From NCBI GenBank assembly GCA_963924555.1, contig OZ004595.1, positions 4,396,599-4,460,598 on the forward strand: DNA of 64,000 nucleotides, written 5' to 3'. The notes beneath the pieces are model-generated. The model was not told the DNA's origin and ran no database searches. It saw only the letters and a program-made list of their open reading frames with translations. Source of the DNA: Crambe crambe (lineage: Eukaryota > Porifera > Demospongiae > Poecilosclerida > Crambeidae). Each line of letters starts with the position of its first letter. The stretch's first letter is position 1. Shown in pieces: positions 31,701 to 43,700 of this stretch. Position numbers and translations under genes: made by a program.

Positions 31701-34700
31701 TACGCGAGGAGTTGGAGCCGTTCTCAGTCAGAGAGACAGCTATGGATCCTTGAGACCTGTGGCTTACTATTCACGAAAGCTATTGGACAGAGAAACACGT
31801 TACTCCATCACAGAGTTGGAATGTTTGGCCATTGTAAATGCAGTGAAACACTTTGCCATCTACCTTTTAGGCAACCACTTTCACATCGAGACTGATCACA
31901 TGGCATTACGGTATTTATCGACTATGAAGAATGGAGGCGGAAGACTCACCCGCTGGGCCCTTGCCCTTCAACCGTTTACCTATTCTGTGGAGTACAGGAA
32001 AGGAAGCAGCAACAGCAATGCAGATGGCCTATCCAGGCAGGCCTGGGACTGCAAGGACCCCCCAGGCTCCACCCTTCCCAAGGGGGGAGGGGTGTCATGG
32101 ACCTCCATCCCAGACACAGAGGCCCCTGACAACTGCAGCCTTCGATTAGCACATATGGAGGCGTGAACCCGACTCTCATGACACTTGACCATATATGTAT
32201 AATTCTAGCTAGATGATGACAGAGACAGTTAGTCAGTTTTTTTGGCTTAGCTTTTCTTTTTGGGCTGTATAATCAGAAATAATAATAATTTACTTAGCTA
32301 CTTGATCAGTAAACCCCAACACTACTATTAAATCCTTTATCCAGAGACGTATATGCATGCATGCATGAGAGACTTATAGACTTTAAGTTTGTGATTCTCA
32401 AGGGCTGTTTTTACAGTTTCAAACTAATAGTACGTGGTATGGTCTAAGTCAGTTAAAGCCCTTAGCCTTGGAGTTCCACTATTTTAGGACCTTTGAGCTG
32501 TGAGCTGTTGTCTATGATGAGCTGCATGTTGCCTATGCCTATGATGACCTTGAGGTCAGTCACTATAATAGCAACAGCTTCATGCAATAACCTATACTAA
32601 TACCTGATATAGTTCCCATGGTAGTGTTGACAATGACTGCATTTATACGTCTAGAACTTCCTTCTTTTTGATAGAATAAGACATACACAGTGTCATCCCT
32701 GCCACCAAAGTTCACTGGGGGATCCCACACCAAGATAACTGAGACAGAAGTCTGCAACTCTATTTGAACATTCGTTACTGGAGAAGGGGGTTCTAAGGAG
32801 GAAATTATAGTCATGATCATAAAATCACTCTTACAATAATCTCAGAGTGACATAATTGTCACATTGACAGCTAAAAGTAATCTACTCAAGAAGCTCAGAT
32901 TGACTGATTTGGGTAAGTCTGGGTGAGCCTCACACCGTTGCAAGTTGGAAGCCGAGAAGTGTACCCGTGTAGAATTCAGTGCACAATTACACGTATGATC
33001 TGCTAAAGCGTGTAAGTATGCAATAATACGTCGGAGATACACGCTAAGCGCGCTTTATCGTATAATTCCGCATAAAACAGTCTAATCATAGATATATTAC
33101 ACGGAACAGGATTGGAAACTCGTCACGTGCGCCCATAGGCCTAATATAATTGTAAACGGACAATCCTTGCCATAGCATTTTTGCTCCGTTGCCATGGTTT
33201 TAGGCGATATTGTAGACGCTCTGTCTTGTGGTTTTGTGGTTTTTGCAAAGCGTGCTACAGTTTGCTAGGCCAGGACTGTCCGTGAAACATGCACGGAACT
33301 TACCACGATCATCTTTTCTTATTGCAGGTGAGAAAGCAGTAACCATACGAGAGTTGGAGGACTGTTTAGTGACCTTACTTCATGGCTGAAATGTTTTGTG
33401 TCACATTTTCTCTAGTTAGGAGATAGCATTAAAGTTTTAGCAAGTATAAATTGCATGCATTGAGGTATGAACTACTGGATTAAATGACTTTCTTATGTAT
33501 GAATTCTGTTATAACTTGTTTAATGGTCATATTTTATATAAATTTGGTACATTACTTTGTGTAACAAAAACACTATGAAAATAAGAGAAATGTATGTTCA
33601 TTTGAATATGTATGGAACCAGTAACAGCATTACTATTGGAATGAAACGAGTAGAACTTCGAAGTACAATGTTGTGCACTATAAAATTGTCATGAAAATAG
33701 CTAGCTAGCTAGGCATATTATCATTAGACAAGGATGAGTAGCTAGAAGAAAATTGATATTTGATACAAGGAAGAACCACGAGAGGAAGAGAAAAAGAGAA
33801 GATGACACATCTCTGATTATCCAAATCCCACATTCCATCTACTGAGCTCCTCTGCCAAGAGTTTATACACCATGCTGACAAGATCACAGTCCAGTATACC
33901 CAGGGAGTGGGCAGTGCAGTTCATTACAACTAATAATTGCCTCACCTTACAAAATGTGAGATATAACCAGTGAAAGAAGAGAGTGGAAGCAATTTCTGCC
34001 TGCAAAGTCAGAGGCAGATTACTGGGCCATTGCTGGGTCGTGCACCATGATCAGCTTAAAGATCAGAAGAGCAAGAAGGGAATGTTTGAATTTCAGTGGG
34101 ATATCAGAGAATGATATAAGGGTGAGCATTTAAAATGTGTACTCGTATTGTAAATAGTTTACAAGTCACAGAATAACCCCACATTTTATGCATCCACCTC
34201 TTCCTATCATCATCCAAGTCAGCAAACAGCAACTCCAAAAAATATCAGTCCTGTTTGTGTTTTTCTCTATAAGAAGACTATCTTTCAGATAGCTACGTAG
34301 CTAGATTATAAAGAAGCCTGTTTGACTTATAACAGAGCCACCACCTGTGCTGAAAGATGCTTATTAACTAGGCCGAGCATAGCAGGCCGCGCGCGCTATG
34401 GCACGGATAGTCCGCGAATTTGGGGAGTTTCCAATCCTGTTCCGTGTAATCATAGATACTATACTCCGCCCCGGGATTGGAAACGAAGTCTGCGCATCCA
34501 AATTTTTCCATTACAACAATACAAAACATGCGCGGACACTCCGTGTTGTATAGTAACGGTCGTCAACAAGCCGTAGCAACGGAGGTTTTTTCGTTATTAT
34601 AAGGTGAGCAATAGAATCTATACGGTAAAAAGATGGTCAAACTTTAGTATCCATAGGTAACTTACTAATGCTATAAATTCAGTAGAGCAAAAGCAGTTTG

Positions 34701-37700
34701 GGATAGAGATATTCTCACTCCAAGAAATAAATATATGTACAGAACTTGTTGGGGTAAAAATGTCCATATAAGAAGCATTTGAGCATTATTTTTTCATGAA
34801 TCTGCTGCAACTAGGATTGGGATATCGCTTGAGCTTGTTTATAACAAGTGTGCTACAATAATAGTCTAGTTTTACCCAGTTAGAGGTATGATAGGGTCTT
34901 AACTGGTCGGGGGAAGAACATCAGTACTATAATATTTTAAAAAAAGCTCCATCATGCAAATACTAAAGCTAGGACTAGATTATCGCTTAAGCAATATAAG
35001 ATTTGGTGTACTCTTGTAATGATGCACTTTTGCTAATCTATAAATTATGACATTGATCAGCTATCTGTAAAGTAACACCACATTCATATATAGCTAGCTA
35101 ACTACAACCATGACTATAGCTGTGCATTGTGCATGGGATACTAAGCTATATAGGCTAGCTATGTCTATCAGCCATGGGTGGAAGGAAGTTTCGCTTGAGT
35201 GCTCGAAGATCGTGCAGAAAGAAGCAGCAGCAGAGAGTGATCAATGCATGGGCTTAGAGCATATCATTTCCCAACAACAAGCTGAATCCTATGAATTGTG
35301 AATTATTGTGGAATTTACCTACTGTGGTATCAAGTGTTCCTGCTATTGAAACCAAAAATTGATTCCAGCAAAGTATATGTACCGGAAATGCAGATACCAA
35401 CCTCATCAAAATGACATTATCAGTAAAAGAAAATTCAAGACCCCTTCCTAAAAGATCAAGACCACAGAAAGTGTCTAAAAAACCTCTTGGGTTATATTAG
35501 TAGCATGTAGCTATAGCTTGATGCTGACATTATTCCACAAGTACATTATTATAACATCAATATTTAAGATGATTGGGGTGACACTCACTGGAACTAGATT
35601 CAGAAATTAGTTGTTTTATTTTTGCATGGTTTTCTTATGTGTACGTGGCCTTAAAGTTTTCTATCCATGAGGAGGCATAGGAAAATCCTCTGATTTTCAA
35701 AAACTGGCTGACCACCATATGCAGGAGGGCAACACTGCTCTCCTCTTACCATTCCTCATTCAAGAGGGATCAACTTGATCGCTTTCTGCTATCTCCTTCA
35801 TAACCGCATCTGTCAGCTCCATATCTTTTCCCAGTCTGTTTCTCACCTCGTATTCTATCGCAACAAAAACATCAAATGTTTTTATTATTTACTAGGGTGA
35901 GACCACCACAATCCACTAGGTCTACCCAGTCATGTGAGTCATCATCATCATCTTCTTCATCACCATCATCATCAGCCAGTAGCTAGATCACTGATGCACA
36001 AGATTATGTTGCTCCTTTTTCAATGGATGAGTTGAAGTAGAAAGTTTCTTTTTCAAAATATTGTACAGGATTCATTAAATTCGATACAGGATTGCTCTAA
36101 TACATCCTTCCACATTGTTTGGTACGTATCACACACTCATATTTTGTGGTAAGATGACTATGTTTGCTCTCTGTTTTTTTGTTTTGTTCTTCTTAGTAAA
36201 CTTATTGTGATGATTTATACTTATAAGTACAGTATATTCAAATTTGTAAGTACTGTAGCTTATCTTGTCCTTCTAGCTCATCTAGTATGCTTATTGTAGA
36301 ACAAGAAGCCATTGTCATAGCGACAAATTTTCGCGCGCAATTTCTCCTCCAACACGGAGTGTCCGCGGGAAATCTCCGGTTTCCAATCCCGGGGCGGAGT
36401 ATAGTATCTATGGTGTAATATATCTATGGTCTAATCATAGATACTATACTCCGCCCCGGGATTGGAAACCGGAGATTTCCCGCGGACACTCCGTGTTGGA
36501 GGAGAAATTGCGCGCGAAAATTTGTCGCTATGACAATGGCTTCTTGTTCTACAATAAGCATACTAGATGAGCTAGAAGGACAAGATAAGCTACAGTACTT
36601 ACAAATTTGAATATACTGTACTTATAAGTATAAATCATCACAATAAGTTTACTAAGAAGAACAAAACAAAAAAACAGAGAGCAAACATAGTCATCTTACC
36701 ACAAAATATGAGTGTGTGATACGTACCAAACAATGTGGAAGGATGTATTAGAGCAATCCTGTATCGAATTTAATGAATCCTGTACAATATTTTGAAAAAG
36801 AAACTTTCTACTTCAACTCATCCATTGAAAAAGGAGCAACATAATCTTGTGCATCAGTGATCTAGCTACTGGCTGATGATGATGGTGATGAAGAAGATGA
36901 TGATGATGACTCACATGACTGGGTAGACCTAGTGGATTGTGGTGGTCTCACCCTAGTAAATAATAAAAACATTTGATGTTTTTGTTGCGATAGAATACGA
37001 GGTGAGAAACAGACTGGGAAAAGATATGGAGCTGACAGATGCGGTTATGAAGGAGATAGCAGAAAGCGATCAAGTTGATCCCTCTTGAATGAGGAATGGT
37101 AAGAGGAGAGCAGTGTTGCCCTCCTGCATATGGTGGTCAGCCAGTTTTTGAAAATCAGAGGATTTTCCTATGCCTCCTCATGGATAGAAAACTTTAAGGC
37201 CACGTACACATAAGAAAACCATGCAAAAATAAAACAACTAATTTCTGAATCTAGTTCCAGTGAGTGTCACCCCAATCATCTTAAATATTGATGTTATAAT
37301 AATGTACTTGTGGAATAATGTCAGCATCAAGCTATAGCTACATGCTACTAATATAACCCAAGAGGTTTTTTAGACACTTTCTGTGGTCTTGATCTTTTAG
37401 GAAGGGGTCTTGAATTTTCTTTTACTGATAATGTCATTTTGATGAGGTTGGTATCTGCATTTCCGGTACATATACTTTGCTGGAATCAATTTTTGGTTTC
37501 AATAGCAGGAACACTTGATACCACAGTAGGTAAATTCCACAATAATTCACAATTCATAGGATTCAGCTTGTTGTTGGGAAATGATATGCTCTAAGCCCAT
37601 GCATTGATCACTCTCTGCTGCTGCTTCTTTCTGCACGATCTTCGAGCACTCAAGCGAAACTTCCTTCCACCCATGGCTGATAGACATAGCTAGCCTATAT

Positions 37701-40700
37701 AGCTTAGTATCCCATGCACAATGCACAGCTATAGTCATGGTTGTAGTTAGCTAGCTATATATGAATGTGGTGTTACTTTACAGATAGCTGATCAATGTCA
37801 TAATTTATAGATTAGCAAAAGTGCATCATTACAAGAGTACACCAAATCTTATATTGCTTAAGCGATAATCTAGTCCTAGCTTTAGTATTTGCATGATGGA
37901 GCTTTTTTTAAAATATTATAGTACTGATGTTCTTCCCCCGACCAGTTAAGACCCTATCATACCTCTAACTGGGTAAAACTAGACTATTATTGTAGCACAC
38001 TTGTTATAAACAAGCTCAAGCGATATCCCAATCCTAGTTGCAGCAGATTCATGAAAAAATAATGCTCAAATGCTTCTTATATGGACATTTTTACCCCAAC
38101 AAGTTCTGTACATATATTTATTTCTTGGAGTGAGAATATCTCTATCCCAAACTGCTTTTGCTCTACTGAATTTATAGCATTAGTAAGTTACCTATGGATA
38201 CTAAAGTTTGACCATCTTTTTACCGTATAGATTCTATTGCTCACCTTATAATAACGAAAAAACCTCCGTTGCTACGGCTTGTTGACGACCGTTACTATAC
38301 AACACGGAGTGTCCGCGCATGTTTTGTATTGTTGTAATGGAAAAATTTGGATGCGCAGACTTCGTTTCCAATCCCGGGGCGGAGTATAGTATCTATGGTC
38401 TAATCGCCAGTGCACGTAATTAATTACCACGTATTAGCGATGACGTCATAAATTGTAGTCGAAAAACAGAAATTGTGCGGGTGTTTTGTATGGACTGTAA
38501 CTGCCTCTTAGAAGCCGAAGAAGCAATACGGAGAGCACTTTCTGCTAAAGATGAAACCTAGGTAAGTATTACTGCACAGTAAACATTGTTGCAAGCTATA
38601 AACAGGCAGAAAATTCAGCTATAATAATTATGTTGCCTCTGTTGCTTGGCTAGTTTCATCACGTCATAGTGTTTCTTGCTAGAATTTTCGTTCCTAGCAG
38701 TGGACACTTCAGATTCTAGCTGGATCCTGTGTAGTATTGCTTGTATAATATACAGTAGCAATTTTGTGGATGTAAGTATTGTAAAATGCAAATGTCACAC
38801 CCATTCATCCTGTCTTTCATTTAGTTCATGTTCTTCATCACTCTCTATATTATCTCCTATCAATTCTTCATTCTGTTTCTGAAGTCCATCAATGTTTACA
38901 GCTCCATCACTGCTTCAGGATGATTGAGACTGTTGTCATAGCTATTTAAACAGTTGACACACTTGCATCCTGGTCCACATTTGTATGCTTGTCAATTTTC
39001 AGCCACACCCATTGAAAACAAAATCCAACCTCTCCTGAACTCTTGCCATGTTTTCAGGAACGTCTAAGACACTTTGGACTTTTCCATCCAACCATTTCCA
39101 GCTATATAGGTAAATGTATGTGTGTCAGTGAGCTAGAAATCGAATCTTAATTACATTTCTCAAACAGCTAACTTACCTGGAAGATCAATGTCGTTGGAAG
39201 TTGCATGATGCCACATCTCTAATACCACAGGGAGTGATTCCAGTGGAGCTTTAGAGCTTCGGTAGAGGGCATGGTCATGTCTGCTCACTCCCACACTGTT
39301 CTCCTGATGATAGTGCAAGTCATGGAGAGACTCTGATTTCATTGAATAAAAGAGGGTGATTGGTGAAGATTGCTGAAATCATGATAAATATACTCTAAAA
39401 TATCCACAGCCAACAAGTCGGAGGGAAGGGGAGGCAGGATCTGCTGTCACTTGTCCTAGTGAACCACACAGTGTTTCATTATTGATGAAGGAGAAAAATG
39501 ATAGAATGTAGAGAGAAAACTGGTAGCTATTCCCGATCCCATGAAAAAGGAGTACAGACATTAAGTGTGGTAGTAGCTCTTCTGTGATAGCGTTCAAAGA
39601 GAATTCTGATTCAGGAACCTATAGCATCTTTAGGATGAAAATCTTACTCCCAGGAAACATAATAGTATCAAACATATGTGATACACATCTGTACCTATCA
39701 AGAGAGAATATCAACTTTATCTGGGGTTGGCCTGGGGTATTAAAAGATTGGTGGTGCTGTATGTCAGTTTTTTACAGTTCTGAATACAACAAATTGTTTC
39801 TGTTCGTAGCTACCTGCTTGGTTGGGCAGCCATCAAGGATGGAAATTTTTAATGTTAGCTAAGGGTTTTCCTTTTGATTTGCTTCATGGAAGCCTGGCAG
39901 AGGTATCCGTGTCTGAAAGTGTCCCATGATGATTAATAGTTAACCAATATTTTTAAGTGTGTATCTGAATGATCACTGCTTACAGAGTGACATGGTCCAT
40001 GGGCAAGGGTTGTCATTGCTATAGTGTGTGTATAGCTATAGTAAAAGATTTGGATGGACTACTGCTAGCTAATAGCTAATACCAACACATCAGTAGGCCA
40101 TTATATTCAATGAACAGTATAGCTTCAAGCTATGAGTAGCATTCAAAGGCTCTATAAAGCAAAGGCTGTATTACAGACATGCACTAATGGACAGTTAATT
40201 TTATTACGCATAACATGCCACTTATAATAGGAGAAGCTCTACATAGTGGCAGGAAGTGTGAAATACAAATGTCACAGCCCACAACACGATTGATTATCAC
40301 AATATCAAAGACCACAAAAATGTAGCAGCTGCTTCGCGCGTGCAGCTGCATTTGCTATTAAAATTATAGTGGAGTTAGTACCGTGCAAGGTGCAGCTACA
40401 GGCAGCTTTATGCCTTCTGTAAAGGGAAAATCTCGGCACTATAACTAAAGGAAGTGAATTTGACCACAAACACTCTCTCCGGATACTTCCGTAAACTGGT
40501 GAGTGATAAAAGTGCGTGTCTGTGCAATTAAAGTTGTATTACCCCTATGGGCCTCGCCAACGCTGGCGATTAGACTGAAAAAAGGCGTAAAAACGGCAAT
40601 AATCTCGCGTAAAATAACGTCTACACGCGCCGTTTATTGTCGCGATTTAGCGCGCTTTAGCATGCAAATGCACGATAAAGTCAACACGGGTAATTATATT

Positions 40701-43700
40701 ATCCGCAAGCAAAGTAGTTGCGGCACATCGCTCCGCAAGTCTCCACAACCAAGCAAACACAAGTTGGTAAAGGATCACCCTTGTATGCATGGCCTTGGCA
40801 TGGTGGGCAGCCATGCTGTTTTCGAATCAAGACCAACACCCCAAGATCTTGCTTTTTGAAGCCCCAAGATCTAAAACTGTTCCATTTAGATTTAAAACTG
40901 TTTTCCCCTTTCTCACCTCAGCAAGTGGTCACAAGGCTGCTGGTTGATGATAAACTAGTTATCTCTTCTAGGTAGATCTAAAATAGTCTTTTTTCCCGAT
41001 GCCTTTTAGGCATCCCAATACTGGCATGAATGTACAGTGTTTCTGGAGTGGAAAGGCTTATAGCTAATTGTAGTATTGATATATACACATCACAGCTTGA
41101 AGTGAATATTCATCAGTTTTCACTTCAATGACTTTCAATGTTACAGTGCCACAGGCTTAAAGAGTAGAACTTTTGTATTTTTCATGTTTCTGTGTTCCAG
41201 AGTTTGTATTTTCTAAGCTACAGGTCAGAGGGGTCTGAGGATATAAATCAGCTATCACTCTCACTACATTAAAGATATCAATGTTGAAAATGAAACCATA
41301 TTGTTTATAAACAACTGCACGCTAATACGGGTGTGAGATTCGCTCATAATTTCTATAATTCATTTAGTCAAGGCCTACAATCTTGAACATTTCTTCCACT
41401 AGCATTAGTATCACCTCTACAGTTCTCTTCGCCATCCTAGCACAGGTAAGTTTCCACAATATTCAGTAGAAGCTATTTTTTCTTCATATTTTAGGTCCTA
41501 ATGTGTTTAGATCATATTTTGTCCAAATATTGTAGTTAAGATTCATTATTTGAAAAGCATGTACAGCTAGTGTAAATATGATCTAAACACATTAGGACCT
41601 AAAAATATGAAGAAAAAACAGCTTCTACTGAATATTGTGGAAACTTACTATGGCAAAGAGAACTGTAGAGATGATACTAATGCTAGTGGAAGAAATGTTC
41701 AAGATTGTAGGCCTTGACTAAATGAATTATAGAAATTATGAGCTAAAAAAAGCGAATCCCACACCCGTTTTAGGTACCTTCGCGTGCAGTTGTTTATAGC
41801 TAAATAATACGGTTTCATTTTCAACATTGATATTTTTAAGTGATAGCTGATTTATATCCTTGCTGAGTTTCAGACCCCTCTGACCTGTAGCTTAGAAAAT
41901 ACATACTCTGGAACACAGAAACATGAAAAATACAAAAGTTCTACTCTTTAAGCCTGTAGCTATGGCACAGAGTAAAAATAAAGTTGAAATTGAGATGCCT
42001 AATATAAAATGGGGAAGCAAACAGGGCCGGATCCAGATATCCAATTATTCAAAATTATACTCAGCTAGCTAAAGCTAGCTCTGTAGATCGATCAAAACCA
42101 AAAAAGGACAGAAAAAAACAACAACAAAATAAACAAAATTAATGCAATTTGTAATGTAAATCAAACTAGTAAGGGATTTAACTCACTTGTACATGGAAGG
42201 TCATCCTCTCCTGGTGCTCTGTAGTAGCCCTCCATACAGGGACATACTACCAACCCAGGTTCCACACCCACACTGTTCTCAGGACAGTTACGACACTCAC
42301 CATAAACCATTGACAGGTAAGTACCAGCCACACAAGCTATAAACAACACAGCGTTTCATACTCACAATGATATTGTCCTGAGCAATCTAACCTTCAGTAC
42401 ATAATGTTCCATTCTCTGTTGCCAGGAATCCTTGGTTACACTGACAAACTGATACAACATTCCACATCCCTCCTGGGCTACAAGTCAGACTTGGTGCTGC
42501 TCCACTCTCTGTACTAGCATTTCCTACACACTGTCCTGTCACTCTGAGTGGTTCTTGACTTGGTATTGTAATTGGAGGGGAAATGATCTCTGGTCGAATC
42601 ATAAGTCCTACAGTTTCTTGGGGGCAGACATTGTAGAATACTAGGACACGAGTAACTGCTAAACATGTGTCTTCATCTCTAATGGCAAGGTAGAATCCAC
42701 TTTCATTAGTTGCAAAGTTGAGAAACCTGGTCTGATTCTGTAGATTGCCATCATTTGGGACTAATCTACTTATTAGCACATAGTTACTGGTATTCCTGGC
42801 TGCAACACTGTTAATAGTAGATGTCTCATATCCATACCATGAGGAGATCCTTGAGCAGCCCTCAACACAACCTTCCTGCTCAAATTCTACTTGTATACTG
42901 GCTTGAGGCAAATAAGTCCCATCAACTCTTGTTCTGTTGATGAACTGTGTAATGAGCCAGTTATCTTGGACACCATCTCTGAAACCACATGCAGTCACTC
43001 TCTGTCGGCAAGCATTGTCAGCGCTCTGGAACCACTGCAAATATAAGGCCAAGCAAACTTGATTATTAGTTTCTCAACTCATTTCTTGTTAAACAGGATG
43101 CAGGCGGGCGGTTATTATTCATTATTTCATTATACTTCCTGTCTTGAAAAATTATTACAACAACGGCAGTAAGGAAAAAAATATTACTATAAAAGCAGTG
43201 AAAAGCATGTTGAGGCCATCCACAAGTTCAGGTATACAGTTCCACAATAGATACAACATCCTCATACCCAGCTAGATTTGACATGCTGGCCAAATAACTT
43301 GCAGACATCATCCAAGATCAGCTTCTCGTCCACAACACTGATTGGCCAACAAACACCTTCTCCAAGCTAGACCCAGACATGTCTTATCATTGGGTGAGAT
43401 CCACCAATAGTTTTGCAAAGACCTCAGAGAAAGTTGGCCGTGTTTCAACAGGCTTCGATTGTTACTTGAAACGGTATAAGGTTTATCAGGGATCACGATT
43501 CTGTAGCTAAATTCTGCAGGTAGCTAAGATGGTATACACTCTCTCTAGCTTACACACAGCTGAGCAGAGAGCTAGAGATGCACGCTGTGCATGCTGCGCC
43601 GCCAGACTATGTAAGCGCTCACATGACAAAATTGAATTAATGAATAATGAAATTATTAGGAAGTTCAGGAAAAGGATGGAAACTATAATCTGGCGTAGCC

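Larger units (their letters stand above)
27044..32321 (+). mobile_element. Ty3/gypsy LTR retrotransposon with integrase before RT (Gmr1-like order)
   Basis: A complete element with 229-bp LTRs at 27044-27272 and 32093-32321 that look identical. The LTRs begin TGTCATGGACC and end CCCCAACA. A perfect 5-bp target duplication, CTACT, flanks it (27039-27043 and 32322-32326). A primer-binding-type sequence (TGGTGGCAGCAG) follows the 5' LTR and a purine tract (AAGGGGGGAGGGG) precedes the 3' LTR. It sits antisense in the FN3 intron of the 571-aa receptor gene. Intact ends and a full open frame point to recent insertion. Confidence 0.95.
38405..42186. other. Remaining part of the large intron of receptor copy 5
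   Basis: Contains a CXC-family transposon relic (38896-39618) and an imperfect inverted repeat (41150-41965). Between 39620 and 41150 I see no supportable gene, only AT-rich DNA and a local CG-rich patch near 40560-40740. Confidence 0.55.

Noticed and set aside
35110..35301. 63-aa frame duplicated at 37547-37738 as a conserved gene
   Set aside because: The identity comes only from P1 and P2 being duplicate transposons. The frame has no recognised motif and no sign of selection can be judged.
34451..38397. Palindrome as a sequencing or assembly artefact
   Set aside because: The two arms have different, exact 7-bp target duplications and lie within a third related element whose own ends and duplication can be reconstructed. 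An adapter-skipping artefact would not create these. Read-level confirmation is still needed.
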